A stretch of DNA of 64,000 bases. It comes from Streptomyces harbinensis (GTDB lineage: Bacteria; Actinomycetota; Actinomycetes; Streptomycetales; Streptomycetaceae). The notes below the pieces were generated by a model. That model had not been told where the DNA came from. It saw only the letters and a list, made by a program, of their open reading frames with translations, and ran no database searches. Both the position numbers and the translations under genes were made by a program. Below are positions 1 to 8,880 of the stretch, one piece after another (within the stretch, counting starts at the first letter, position 1; the number at the start of each line of letters is the position of its first letter). Location: positions 62,001-126,000 of the forward strand of contig NZ_FPAB01000006.1 in assembly GCF_900116145.1 (NCBI RefSeq), written 5' to 3'.

Positions 1-754
1 CCGGGGCCGTGGCCTCGGCGGTCGCCGCCGGTTCCGGGGCGGACGCGACGCGCGTCGCCCGCCGCCGGCGGGCGGGGGCCGCCGCTTCCTGCGTGTCCTC
101 GGACGTGACGCGCGTCGCGTCGGGCCCGGGCGCGCTGTCCTGACCGGCCGGCGCGGACGCGGCGCGGGTCGCGCGGCGGCGGCGCGGTGCCGTGGCCCCG
201 GTGCCGCTCTCCGGCTCGCGCGTGTCGTCGGCCGGTGCGACGCGCGTCGCACCGCCGTCCTGCGTGCTGTCCTGGGCGGTGCCGTCCCCGGCGGCGGTCG
301 TCCCGGCCGGAGCCTCGGGCGCCGCGGCGGGGCGGGTGGCGCGCCGGCGCGTTCGCGGCGCGGGCGCGGCGGTCTCGGCCGCTGTCTCGGCCGGCTCGGC
401 TGCGGCAGCGGAAGCGGCGGTGCGGCGCCTGCGGCGCGGCGCGGCGGGCTCCGCCGTCCCCGCGTCGGCGGCGGTGTCCGCGGCGCTCGCGCCGCGCGTC
501 ACCTCGCCCGTCGCCGTACCGGCCCCGGCGGGCTCGGATGTCTGTCCGGCGCTGTCACCCGATGCGGGCGCCACCTGGGAGGCCGTCGTCTCGTTGTCGG
601 TTGCGGCCGGCGGTCCTGCCGGCCGACTCGCCGCCCGGCGCCGCCGGCGCGGGGGCAGCGTGTCGCTGGGGGTGTCGTGGTTGTCGTCACGGTCGCGACC
701 GAGGTCGCGTCCTGTGGTCTCGTCCGCTCCCGCGGACCCGTTCGATGCGTGCAT
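1..754 (-). CDS. rne: Ribonuclease E/G family, N-terminal part (runs off the left edge)
   Basis: Only the N-terminal ~251 codons are present; the catalytic S1/RNase E domains lie beyond position 1. The frame opens at ATG 754 (MHASNGSAGADETTG), with a GGGAG about ten bases upstream. The visible part is a low-complexity extension rich in Ala, Pro, Thr, Glu and Arg with repeated basic blocks (LPPRRRRRAASRPAGPP, then several RRRRATR and ATRVA/T units). This matches the N-terminal extension of streptomycete RNase ES as I remember it. The family is an endoribonuclease for mRNA decay and rRNA processing. Position just downstream of the TIGR03936 gene on the same strand fits Streptomyces order. The assignment rests on this extension and on context, not on a catalytic domain. 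Confidence 0.8.
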   Translation of the reverse strand, partial: MHASNGSAGADETTGRDLGRDRDDNHDTPSDTLPPRRRRRAASRPAGPPAATDNETTASQVAPASGDSAGQTSEPAGAGTATGEVTRGASAADTAADAGTAEPAAPRRRRRTAASAAAAEPAETAAETAAPAPRTRRRATRPAAAPEAPAGTTAAGDGTAQDSTQDGGATRVAPADDTREPESGTGATAPRRRRATRAASAPAGQDSAPGPDATRVTSEDTQEAAAPARRRRATRVASAPEPAATAEATAP

Positions 755-960
755 GCGGGCGGTTCTCCCGTCACGCTCCCGGGCGCCTCGCCGATGGGCG
801 GCGGGCAGCGCCGCTCAGGAGCTGTCGTGTCGCTCGCCGGTTCCGGTCCGTTCCCTGCGGTCCGGCTACGGCGAAAGTCTGCTGGTCGGTGCGCCTGCCG
901 GTAACAGCCGGGCCCGAGTGGCTCCCTGGCACCATGCGGTTGGGCGGCGCGGTGACAACG

Positions 961-1764
961 TCACTGTCCGGTGATCTCCGGCGCCGCCGCGGCCTGCTGC
1001 CCGGCGGCCGTGGGTAGGGCGGCCGTGGCAGCGTCGCGGTCGGGCGCAAACGGGTCGGTCACCGTCCCGGTCCGCTCATCGAGCGGCCCCTGCGCCAGCC
1101 TGGTCACCCCAGCGGGGACCGGCGGCGCCAGGTCGGCCACACTACGCAGACCGGACAGGACGTCATCGGGTCGTACGGCAGGTGTGAGATGCCGTACTAC
1201 CAGGCGCAGTATCGCACAAGGGACGGACGCGAGCGCATCGGACCCGCCGGAGGGCGAAGGGGAGGCGAACGCGTCCGCGGCTTCCAGTGCGGTGACCGCG
1301 GCTCTGGCGTCAAAAGTTCTGATGCCCTTCTTCGTCTCTCTCGACACCTCGACGGACGAAGTCGTCAGAAAAACTTTCGCGGCCCGCTCCGCTTCGGCCG
1401 GATCCACGCCCTCCAGGCGCAGTTCCCAGGCGGACGCCTCCAGCCGTTCGGCGAACCCCGAGGTCTTCGCCTCGACCGCGTCCACGATGTCCAGGCCGGC
1501 CGGCAGCGACTCGTCGAGCCGCTCCCTCAGCCAGGCCACCTCGCGCGGCGCGGCCAGCGCGATCTCCAGATACTCGGCCTCACTGGCCGTCCCGGTCGGC
1601 GCCGCGTTGGCGTAGCTGACCTTGGGATGGGGGGTGAATCCCGCGGAGTAGGCCATGGGCACCTCGGCCCGGCGCAGTGCGCGCTCGAAAGCGCGCTGGA
1701 AGTCGCGGTGGCTGGTGAACCGCAGGCGACCGCGCTTGGTGTAGCGCAGTCGTACACGCTGCAC
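961..1764 (-). CDS. TIGR03936/DUF2344 radical-SAM-associated protein
   Basis: A 267-residue protein starting at GTG 1764 (MQRVRLRYTKRGRLRFTSHRD). The N-terminal block RYTKRGRLRFTSHRDFQRAF and the following AEVPMAYSAGFTPHPKVSY are the conserved signature of DUF2344 (TIGR03936), usually encoded next to, or fused with, a TIGR03960 radical-SAM protein. Here that partner lies upstream at 2449-4377 with a GNAT gene between them. The C-terminal ~80 residues are Ala/Pro-rich and poorly conserved. The family has no firmly established reaction, so no substrate is assigned. It belongs to the minus-strand set leading towards RNase E/G. Confidence 0.88.
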   Translation of the reverse strand: MQRVRLRYTKRGRLRFTSHRDFQRAFERALRRAEVPMAYSAGFTPHPKVSYANAAPTGTASEAEYLEIALAAPREVAWLRERLDESLPAGLDIVDAVEAKTSGFAERLEASAWELRLEGVDPAEAERAAKVFLTTSSVEVSRETKKGIRTFDARAAVTALEAADAFASPSPSGGSDALASVPCAILRLVVRHLTPAVRPDDVLSGLRSVADLAPPVPAGVTRLAQGPLDERTGTVTDPFAPDRDAATAALPTAAGQQAAAAPEITGQ

Positions 1765-1887
1765 GGCGGGCGCCGGCGGCGGGCCTACGGGCTGTCGCTT
1801 GCCCAGTGTCGTCAGTCCTTCGGTGGGTACGTGCCGTACGTTTCCGTAACGGTGGCCGCCCGTGGGCGACGTTGTCTGCCCACCAGG

Positions 1888-2445
1888 TTACGCGCCGCCC
1901 GCGTGCGCCCCGGTCGGGATCCAGTAACGGAGCTTCTCGGCCCGCCGGTCCTCGAACACGCCCCCGGCCGCCTCGATCACCTTCCGTGACCCCACGTTGT
2001 CGAAGTCGCAGGTCAGCAGTACCTCGTCGAGCCCGAGCGCCCGCGCCCTCGGCAGCGCCGCGCGCAGCATCGCCGTCCCGTGTCCGCGCCGCCGGACCGA
2101 GGGGCGCACGTCGTACCCGATCAGCCCGCCCCACTCCAGCAGCCGCGGGGTCAGCCGGTGCCGGATGGAGAGCCGCCCCAGCCACTCGGTCCCGTCCACC
2201 CACCACAGGACGGTGGACGGGACGAACCCGGCCGGCCGGCCGCTGTCCTCGTGCGCGTCGGCCAGCGTCTCCTCGACGTAGGCGGCGAACACGGCAGCTT
2301 CCTGCCAGCGCGGCGCCCAGCGCAGGATGTCGCGCCCCAGCATCGAGTTGTCGCCCGCGCCGCCCCGGCCCTCGGCGCGGAACTCCTCCACCCCCGCGAG
2401 GAAGGAGTCCCGTACGGTCTCGGTCGGCCGGACCAGCGCGGGCAC
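1888..2445 (-). CDS. GNAT family N-acetyltransferase
   Basis: A 185-residue single-domain acetyltransferase. The acetyl-CoA region is recognisable: the strand GGLIGYDVRPSVRRRGHGTA, with V-R-P-x-x-R-x-x-G-x-G/A, followed by a helix (LRAALPRARALGLDEV) and the beta-bulge segment LLTCDFDNVGSRKVIEAAGG, a common GNAT C-terminal pattern. GTG 2445 lies three bases after the stop of the upstream radical-SAM gene, with no obvious ribosome-binding site, so it is probably translationally coupled. The acetyl acceptor cannot be told from sequence. Confidence 0.88.
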   Translation of the reverse strand: MPALVRPTETVRDSFLAGVEEFRAEGRGGAGDNSMLGRDILRWAPRWQEAAVFAAYVEETLADAHEDSGRPAGFVPSTVLWWVDGTEWLGRLSIRHRLTPRLLEWGGLIGYDVRPSVRRRGHGTAMLRAALPRARALGLDEVLLTCDFDNVGSRKVIEAAGGVFEDRRAEKLRYWIPTGAHAGGA

Positions 2446-2448
2446 CGG

Positions 2449-4377
2449 CTACTTCCCGACCACGGTCAGCGGCAGCAGCTTCTTACCGGTCGGGCCGATC
2501 TGGATCTCGGTCTGCATCTGAGGACACACACCGCAATCGAAGCACGGAGTCCAGCGGCAGTCCTCGACCTCGACCTCGTCCAGCGCGTCCTGCCAGTCCT
2601 CCCAGAGCCAGTCCTTGTCCAGACCGGAGTCCAGGTGGTCCCAGGGCAGGACCTCCTCGTAGGAGCGCTCGCGGGTGGTGTACCAGTCGACGTCCACGCC
2701 GTAGCCGGGCAGCACCCGGGCCGCGCACTCCATCCACTGGTCGTAGGAGAAGTACTCGCGCCAGCCGTCGAACCGGCCGCCCGCCTCGTACACCGCGCGG
2801 ATCACCGCGCCGACCCGCCGGTCGCCGCGCGACAGCAGGCCCTCGACGATGCCGGGCTTGCCGTCGTGGTAGCGGAAGCCGATGGAGCGGCCGTACTTCT
2901 TGTCGCCGCGGATGCGGTCCCGCAGCTTCGCCAGCCGGGCGTCGGTCTCCTCGGAGGACAGCTGCGGCGCCCACTGGAACGGGGTGTGCGGCTTGGGTAC
3001 GAAGCCGCCGATCGACACGGTGCAGCGGATGTCGTTGGAGCCGGACACCTTGCGGCCCTCGGCGATGACGCGGGTGGCCATGTCGGCGATCTGGAGCACG
3101 TCCTCGTCGGTCTCGGTGGGCAGCCCGCACATGAAGTACAGCTTCACCTGCCGCCAGCCGTTCCCGTACGCCGTGGAGACGGTCCGGATCAGGTCCTCCT
3201 CGGAGACCATCTTGTTGATGACCTTCCGGATCCGCTCGCTGCCGCCCTCGGGCGCGAAGGTCAGGCCGGAGCGGCGGCCGTTGCGGGTCAGCTCGTTCGC
3301 CAGATCGATGTTGAACGCGTCCACCCGGGTCGAGGGCAGCGACAGACCGATCTTGTCCTCTTCGTAGCGGTCCGCGAGCCCGCCCGCGACATCCGCGATC
3401 TCGCTGTGGTCGGCGGAGGACAGCGACAGCAGCCCGACCTCCTCGAAGCCGGTCGCCTTCAGGCCCTTGTCCACCATGTCGCCGATACCGGTGATCGACC
3501 GCTCCCGCACCGGACGGGTGATCATCCCCGCCTGGCAGAACCGGCAGCCGCGCGTGCAGCCCCGGAAGATCTCCACCGACATCCGCTCGTGCACCGTCTC
3601 GGCGAGCGGCACCAGCGGCTGCTTCGGGTACGGCCACTCGTCCAGGTCCATCACGGTGTGCTTGGACACCCGCCACGGCACCCCGGAGCGGTTCGGCACC
3701 ATGCGCGCGATCCGGCCGTCCGGCAGGTACTCGACGTCGTAGAACCCCGGGACGTACACCCCGCCGGTCTTCGCCAGCCGCAGCAGCAGCTCCTCGCGCC
3801 CGCCGGGGCGGTCCGCCGCCTTCCAGGCGCGCACGATCTCGCTGATCTCCAGCACGGCCTGCTCGCCGTCCCCGATCACCGCGCAGTCGATGAACTCCGC
3901 GATCGGCTCCGGGTTGAACGCGGCGTGCCCGCCCGCCACCACCACCGGGTGGTCCTCGGTGCGCTCCGCCGCGCTGAGCGGGATGCCCGCCAGGTCCAGC
4001 GCGGTCAGCAGGTTCGTGTAGCCCAGCTCGGTGGAGAAGGACACCCCGAACAGGTCGAAGGCGCCCACCGGGCGGTGCGCGTCCACCGTGAACTGGGGCA
4101 CCTCGTGCTTGCGCATGAGTTCCTCCAGATCCGGCCACACGCTGTAGGTGCGCTCGGCCAGCACGCCCTCGCGCTCGTTCAGCACCTCGTAGAGGATCAT
4201 GACGCCCTGGTTGGGCAGCCCGACCTCGTACGCGTCCGGGTACATCAGCGCCCAGCGCACATCGCAGGCGTCCCAGTCCTTGACGGTGGAGTTCAGCTCA
4301 CCGCCCACGTACTGGATCGGCTTCTGGACATGCGGAAGCAGGGCCTCCAGGCGCGGGAACACCGACTCGACAGGCAT
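2449..4377 (-). CDS. TIGR03960 family B12-binding-type radical SAM protein
   Basis: A 642-residue protein from ATG 4377 (MPVESVFPRLEALLPHV). Residues ~1-200 form a B12-binding-like region (MYPDAYEVGLPNQGVMILYE, VVVAGGHAAFNPEPI). The radical-SAM core carries the cluster motif FRGCTRGCRFCQAG, a CX3CX2C arrangement binding a 4Fe-4S cluster and SAM. The C-terminus has extra cysteines (CRWTPCFDCGVCPQM). It is the usual partner of TIGR03936, encoded just downstream. The reaction is not established for the family. A small frame (4298-4630) overlaps its 5-prime end, so translation may be coupled to that gene. Confidence 0.92.
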   Translation of the reverse strand: MPVESVFPRLEALLPHVQKPIQYVGGELNSTVKDWDACDVRWALMYPDAYEVGLPNQGVMILYEVLNEREGVLAERTYSVWPDLEELMRKHEVPQFTVDAHRPVGAFDLFGVSFSTELGYTNLLTALDLAGIPLSAAERTEDHPVVVAGGHAAFNPEPIAEFIDCAVIGDGEQAVLEISEIVRAWKAADRPGGREELLLRLAKTGGVYVPGFYDVEYLPDGRIARMVPNRSGVPWRVSKHTVMDLDEWPYPKQPLVPLAETVHERMSVEIFRGCTRGCRFCQAGMITRPVRERSITGIGDMVDKGLKATGFEEVGLLSLSSADHSEIADVAGGLADRYEEDKIGLSLPSTRVDAFNIDLANELTRNGRRSGLTFAPEGGSERIRKVINKMVSEEDLIRTVSTAYGNGWRQVKLYFMCGLPTETDEDVLQIADMATRVIAEGRKVSGSNDIRCTVSIGGFVPKPHTPFQWAPQLSSEETDARLAKLRDRIRGDKKYGRSIGFRYHDGKPGIVEGLLSRGDRRVGAVIRAVYEAGGRFDGWREYFSYDQWMECAARVLPGYGVDVDWYTTRERSYEEVLPWDHLDSGLDKDWLWEDWQDALDEVEVEDCRWTPCFDCGVCPQMQTEIQIGPTGKKLLPLTVVGK

Positions 4378-4630
4378 GAACTCGTGTCTTTCCGAAGAGG
4401 GCTGAATCGCCTGCCCAGGTTACAGCTCCCGTTCGTACCCCTCGGCCAGTTCCCGCTCCCGCCCGCAGCGGCGGCGCGGCCAGCAGGTGCGCCAGCGCGT
4501 CCCGCAGCGCCCGGTACCGCTCGCTCTCCAGCGCCCGCACGGCGGCCACCGGCCCGGTGCCGGTCACCTCCGGCAGCGGGCCGGTGGCCTTCTCCAAGCG
4601 CTCCGTTCCGCTCGCGCCGCCGACCGCCAT
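4298..4630 (-). CDS. Small hypothetical protein, probably frameshifted 3-prime half
   Basis: ATG 4630 has an excellent ribosome-binding site (GGAGGTGAG, five bases of further spacer), so a gene starts here between rodA and the radical-SAM gene. The first ~58 residues look like a helical protein (TERLEKATGPLPEV, VRALESERYRALRDALAHLL). The reading frame then becomes Gly/Arg-rich and runs 80 bases into the next gene, unlike its beginning. In another frame the same DNA reads RERELAEGYEREL and stops at TAA 4422-4420, just before the radical-SAM start; removing one base in the G-rich stretch near 4460-4475 would join the halves into a ~69-residue protein. Either the shift is real or the sequence has one extra G. 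Function unknown. Confidence 0.45.
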   Translation of the reverse strand: MAVGGASGTERLEKATGPLPEVTGTGPVAAVRALESERYRALRDALAHLLAAPPLRAGAGTGRGVRTGAVTWAGDSALFGKTRVHACRVGVPAPGGPASACPEADPVRGR

Positions 4631-4662
4631 ACGCCCTCACCTCCACGGTAGGGAGCGATGGC

Positions 4663-5853
4663 TCAGGCCGACAGCGGGCGCTTCATCCGGATGGACTGGA
4701 GCAGCCCTATCGCGATCCAGCCGACGAACATGGAGGTGCCGCCGTAGGAGAGGAACGGCAGCGGGATCCCGGCGACCGGCATGATGCCCAGCGCCATGCC
4801 GATGTTCTCGAAGGACTGGAACGCGAACCAGGCGACGATCCCGGCGGCGATCAGCGTGCTGTACAGATCGGTGGCTTCCTTGGCGATGCGCAGCGCCCGC
4901 CACAGCACGACGCCGATGAGCAGGATTATCCCGCCGGCACCGACGAAGCCGAGTTCCTCGCCGGCGACGGTGAAGATGAAGTCGGTCTGCTGCTCGGGCA
5001 CGAACTGGCCGGTGGTCTGGGTGCCCTCGAAGAGGCCCTTGCCGAACACGCCCCCGCCACCGATGGCGATCCGGGCCTGGTTGGTGTTGTAGCCGACGCC
5101 CGCCGGGTCGAGCGCGGGGTTGGCGAAGGCGGCGAAGCGGTTGATCTGGTACTCGTCGAGGATGTCGAGGAGCCAGACGAGGACGCCGCCGACGACGGCC
5201 GCCGCGAGCAGTCCCGAGGTCCACCACAGGGAGGCGCCGGAGGCGAGCAGCATGCCGAGGACGATGACGCACAGGACCATCGCGGTGCCCATGTCGTCGA
5301 TGAGGACGATGGTCACCGGCACCATGGCCAGGGCCAGCGCCTGGAGGACGGCGCGGCGCCTGGGGTGTTCGCTGTCGCCGGCGTCGACCTGGGCGGCGAG
5401 CACCATGGCCATCACGAGGACGACGGCGACCTTGGCGAACTCTCCCGGCTGGATGGTGTAGCTGCCGATGGAGAGCCAGTTGCGCTGGCCGTTGATCTCG
5501 GTGCCGAGCGGGGTGAAGACCAGCAGCATCACCACGAGGGTGAAGCCGAAGTAGACGGGGACCGCGCTGCGCAGCCGGTGGTGTCCCAGCCACATGACGG
5601 CCACCGCCAGGGCTATGCCGACGGCGAGGTTGATGGACTGGCGGATCAGGAAGTACTGCGGGTCGCCGTTGTTGATCTCGGTGCGGTTGCGGGTGGCGGA
5701 CCACACCAGCAGGCAGCCGACGACGGACAGCGCGCCGGCCGCCAGCAGCATGATCCAGTCGATGCGGCGGGCGGTGGAGTCGCGGGCGACCATCCGCCGC
5801 CAGGCGCTCTTGCGGGGGGCGAAGCGCCCGATGCTCAGGGAGTAGTCGCCCAC
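4663..5853 (-). CDS. rodA: RodA/SEDS peptidoglycan glycosyltransferase
   Basis: A 396-residue polytopic membrane protein of the SEDS family, which polymerises lipid II during cell-wall growth with its cognate class B PBP, encoded immediately upstream. Hallmarks include the W(L/I)SIG segment (GQRNWLSIGSYTIQPGEFAK), the long loop containing NTNQARIAIGGGGVFGKGL, QTDFIFTVAGEELGF, and the C-terminal GIPLPFLSYGGTSM. About ten hydrophobic helices are visible. GTG 5853 (MGDYSLSIGRFAPRK) starts one base after the mrdA stop, implying coupling; an internal ATG at MVARDST is less likely because it would shorten the N-terminus relative to the Streptomyces RodA/Sfr protein I remember. Confidence 0.93.
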   Translation of the reverse strand: MGDYSLSIGRFAPRKSAWRRMVARDSTARRIDWIMLLAAGALSVVGCLLVWSATRNRTEINNGDPQYFLIRQSINLAVGIALAVAVMWLGHHRLRSAVPVYFGFTLVVMLLVFTPLGTEINGQRNWLSIGSYTIQPGEFAKVAVVLVMAMVLAAQVDAGDSEHPRRRAVLQALALAMVPVTIVLIDDMGTAMVLCVIVLGMLLASGASLWWTSGLLAAAVVGGVLVWLLDILDEYQINRFAAFANPALDPAGVGYNTNQARIAIGGGGVFGKGLFEGTQTTGQFVPEQQTDFIFTVAGEELGFVGAGGIILLIGVVLWRALRIAKEATDLYSTLIAAGIVAWFAFQSFENIGMALGIMPVAGIPLPFLSYGGTSMFVGWIAIGLLQSIRMKRPLSA

Positions 5854-5854
5854 G

Positions 5855-8167
5855 TCAGTCGTTCGATCCTTCGTCGCGCCTGACCACGTTCCACTGCTCG
5901 CCGGACGGGTCGTCGCCCGGGGGTTGCTGGTTGCCGTCGCGGTCGCCGCCGCCGACGCCGTCCGGGAGTTGCCGGTCGCCCGGGTCCTCCTCCTCGCCGT
6001 CCTCGCCGTCCGCTCCGTCGCGGCCCTCTTCGCCCTCTTCGCCTTCCTCGCCTTCCTCGCCCCTGGGCTCGTCCCGCTCGGCGACGATGGTGCCGTTCTC
6101 GTCGATCTCGGGCAGCGCGGCCTGCGGGGTGGGCAGCAGGGCCAGGTCGGCGTTGACCGACCCGTCCTCGCCGACGCCGTAGATCGCCTCGTAGATGTTG
6201 CGCACGGCGGGGCCGGAGGCACCCGAGCCGGTGCCGGCCTGGGAGATGGTCATCACCACGGTGTAGTCGGGCGAGAAGGTGGCCAGCCAGGAGGTGGTCT
6301 GCTTGTCGCCGGAGGCTTCGGCGGTACCGGTCTTGGCGTGCAGCGGGATCTCGCTCTGCGGCCAGCCCATGAACCGCCAGCTGGCGCTGCCGGTGGTGAT
6401 GACGGACTCGGTGGCGGACTGGAGGTCGGCGACGGTCTGGGCGTCGGCGGGCAGCTGGCCCGCGACCACCGGGTCGATCTCCTCCAGCAGGGTGCCGTCC
6501 GCGCCGATGATGGCCTTGCCGACGGACGGCTCGTACAGGGTGCCGCCGTTGGCGATGGCCGCGTAGACGCTCGCCATCTGGATCGGGGTGACCAGCACGT
6601 CGCCCTGCCCGATGGAGAAGTTGAGCATGTCACCGGCGCGCATCTTCATGCCCTCGGCGCAGTTCTCGCGGGCGATGCGGGCGGCGTAGTCCTCGCGGTC
6701 GGTCTCGGCGACCTCGCACCAGTTGTCCTTGTTCAGCTCCCAGTAGTCCTGCTTCCACTGCCGGTCGGGAACCCGGCCGCTGGCCTCGTCCGGCAGGTCG
6801 ATGCCGGTGCGGGCGCCGAGGCCGAAGCCGTGGGCGGTGGTGAACAGCCAGTCGTCCGGGTCGTCCTTGGGGTTGATGCCGCCGTCCCGCTCCCACTCGC
6901 GGTGCGCGATGCCGTAGAAGACGGTGTTGCAGGACACCTCGATGGCGCGGTGCAGGCTGATCATGCCGTAGCCCTGCGACTCGAAGTTCTTGAACGTCTG
7001 GTTGCCGATGCTGTACGAGGAGCCGCAGTCGTAGCGGCCGTCGAAGTCGTAGCCGGCGTTGACGGCGGCGGTGGAGGTGATCACCTTGAACGTGGAGCCG
7101 GGCGGGCTCTGGCCCTGGATGGCCCGGTTGAGCAGCGGGTAGTTGGAGTCGTCACCGGTGAGGGCCTGGTAGTTGTCGGTGGAGATGCCGCCGACCCACA
7201 CGTTCGGGTCGTAGTCGGGGGCGGAGGCCATGGCGACCACGCGGCCGGTGGCGTTCTCCAGGACGACGACGGCGCCGGAGTCGGCCTCGTAGTTGCGGCC
7301 GGTGATCTCGTCCCGCTGGTTGCGGGCCTCCTCCATGGCGCCGATGAGTTCCTGTTCGGCGACGGCCTGCACCCGGGAGTCGATGCTGGTGACGACGTTG
7401 GCGCCGGCCGCGGCGTCCTCGCCCTCGGCCTCGCCGATGACCCGGCCGAACTTGTCCACCTCGTAGCGGGTGACGCCCGGCTGGCCGCGCAGATAGCTGT
7501 CGTAGGTCCGCTCCAGGCCGGCCCGGCCGATCTGGTCGGAGCGCAGCAACGGCGCGTCGGTGTCCTTGGCGTCGGCGACCTCGTCGTCGGTGACCGGCGA
7601 GAGGTAGCCGAGCACCTGCGCGGTGTGCGCCCCGTACGGCGCGGGGTAGCGGCGTACGGCGGTGGGTTCCGCGCTGACACCGGGGAAGTCCTCGGCGCGC
7701 TCGCGGATCTGGAGCGCCTGCTGCGGGGTGGCCTCGTCCGTGATGGGGATCGGCTGGTAGGGCGAGCCGTTCCAGCACGGCTGCGGGGTCTGCGCGTCGC
7801 ACAGCCGGATGCGCTGGGCGATCTCCTCGTACTCCATGCCGAGCAGTTCGGCCAGATTGGTGAGGACCGCTTCGCCGTTGTCCTTCATCCGGGTGAGTTT
7901 GCTGCGGTCGGCGGAGACCACGAGCCGGGTCTCGTTGTCGGCGATCGGCACGCCGCGCGCGTCCAGGATGGCGCCGCGCACGGCGGGCTGCACGACCTGC
8001 TGCACATGGTTGCCGGCCGCGGCGGCGGCGAACTCGTCGCCCTGCCGGATCTGGAGGTACCACAGCCGGCCGCCGAGGGTCAGCAGCAGCGAGAAGACCA
8101 GTATCTGGATGATGATCAGCCGGATGGTGACCCGCGAGGTCCGCCCGGTCTCCGGGATATTGCTCAC
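5855..8167 (-). CDS. mrdA: Penicillin-binding protein 2 (class B transpeptidase)
   Basis: A 770-residue class B PBP. One N-terminal membrane anchor (LIIIQILVFSLLLTLGGRLW, ~18-37), a dimerisation/pedestal domain, then the transpeptidase domain with SxxK in PPGSTFKV (~357), SxN in EVSCNTVFYG, and KTGTAEA (~609). It crosslinks peptidoglycan in the Rod complex with RodA, MreC and MreD. GTG 8167 overlaps the mreD stop as GTGA. An upstream in-frame extension into mreD exists but is coding in the mreD frame. The C-terminus carries an unusual ~70-residue acidic tail with four GEE repeats, then Gly/Asp-rich sequence, probably extracytoplasmic. Confidence 0.93.
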   Translation of the reverse strand: MSNIPETGRTSRVTIRLIIIQILVFSLLLTLGGRLWYLQIRQGDEFAAAAAGNHVQQVVQPAVRGAILDARGVPIADNETRLVVSADRSKLTRMKDNGEAVLTNLAELLGMEYEEIAQRIRLCDAQTPQPCWNGSPYQPIPITDEATPQQALQIRERAEDFPGVSAEPTAVRRYPAPYGAHTAQVLGYLSPVTDDEVADAKDTDAPLLRSDQIGRAGLERTYDSYLRGQPGVTRYEVDKFGRVIGEAEGEDAAAGANVVTSIDSRVQAVAEQELIGAMEEARNQRDEITGRNYEADSGAVVVLENATGRVVAMASAPDYDPNVWVGGISTDNYQALTGDDSNYPLLNRAIQGQSPPGSTFKVITSTAAVNAGYDFDGRYDCGSSYSIGNQTFKNFESQGYGMISLHRAIEVSCNTVFYGIAHREWERDGGINPKDDPDDWLFTTAHGFGLGARTGIDLPDEASGRVPDRQWKQDYWELNKDNWCEVAETDREDYAARIARENCAEGMKMRAGDMLNFSIGQGDVLVTPIQMASVYAAIANGGTLYEPSVGKAIIGADGTLLEEIDPVVAGQLPADAQTVADLQSATESVITTGSASWRFMGWPQSEIPLHAKTGTAEASGDKQTTSWLATFSPDYTVVMTISQAGTGSGASGPAVRNIYEAIYGVGEDGSVNADLALLPTPQAALPEIDENGTIVAERDEPRGEEGEEGEEGEEGRDGADGEDGEEEDPGDRQLPDGVGGGDRDGNQQPPGDDPSGEQWNVVRRDEGSND

Positions 8168-8877
8168 AGTCGCTTGACCCCCTTGATGCGCCCCGCCCGG
8201 TTGCGGGCCGAGCGGCTGAGCAATGTGCTGCGCTGGCCGCCGATCCTGGCGGCCTTGCCGTAACGGGTACGGCGGCCCCCGCCGCGGGTGCTCAGGCCGG
8301 TGCCGCCGCCCATCCAGCCGGCGAGGCCGTCCCCGCCGGAGGAGGAGCCGCCGGAGCCCTCGCCCTTGAGCGGGTCGTTCTCCAGCCGGCGGGCCATGCT
8401 CATCACCAGCGGCACAGTGAACGGGGCCAGCAGCAGGTCGTAGAGCGTGGCCGTCAGCAGCAGCCCGGTCAGCCCGACGTGGCGGGCGGCGGTGTCGCCG
8501 ACGAGGGCGCCGACGCCCGCGTACAGCAGGGTGGAGGAGAGTGCGCCGCCGGCCACCACCAGCATCGGGACGGTCGCCGAACGGTGCTGGCCGGTCTCCG
8601 GCTTGGTCAGCCCGGCCGCGTAACCGATGACGCACAGCACCAGGGCGTAGCGGCCCACGGCGTGGTCGGCGGGCGGGGCGAGGTCGGCGAGCAGGCCGGC
8701 GCCGAAGCCGACCAGCGCGCCGCCGACGTGGCCGTAGACCAGGGCCAGGCCGAGGACGGTGAGGAGCAGCAGATCGGGGACGGCGCCGGGCAGTTGCAGC
8801 CGGGCGAGCACCGTGACCTGGAGTACGAGGGCCACGACGACGAGGATCACCGCGAGGATCGTGCGGGATACGCGCAT
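8164..8877 (-). CDS. mreD: Rod shape-determining protein MreD
   Basis: A 237-residue membrane protein starting at ATG 8877 (MRVSRTILAVILVVVALVLQ). The first ~165 residues contain five to six hydrophobic helices typical of MreD. It is a component of the elongation machinery and lies between mreC (four-base gap) and mrdA (overlap). After the helices comes a ~65-residue Gly/Ser-rich then strongly basic tail (RRTRYGKAARIGGQRS, ending in GRIKGVKRL), longer than the compact MreD of many bacteria. The call relies on hydrophobic pattern plus its fixed place in the mre cluster. Confidence 0.9.
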   Translation of the reverse strand: MRVSRTILAVILVVVALVLQVTVLARLQLPGAVPDLLLLTVLGLALVYGHVGGALVGFGAGLLADLAPPADHAVGRYALVLCVIGYAAGLTKPETGQHRSATVPMLVVAGGALSSTLLYAGVGALVGDTAARHVGLTGLLLTATLYDLLLAPFTVPLVMSMARRLENDPLKGEGSGGSSSGGDGLAGWMGGGTGLSTRGGGRRTRYGKAARIGGQRSTLLSRSARNRAGRIKGVKRL

Positions 8878-8880
8878 GGG

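Noticed and set aside
2080..5883. A 1267-codon open frame on the plus strand
   Set aside because: It is antisense to the GNAT, radical-SAM and rodA genes and has the Arg/Gly/Ala/Leu-rich composition of GC-skew shadow frames, with no domain.
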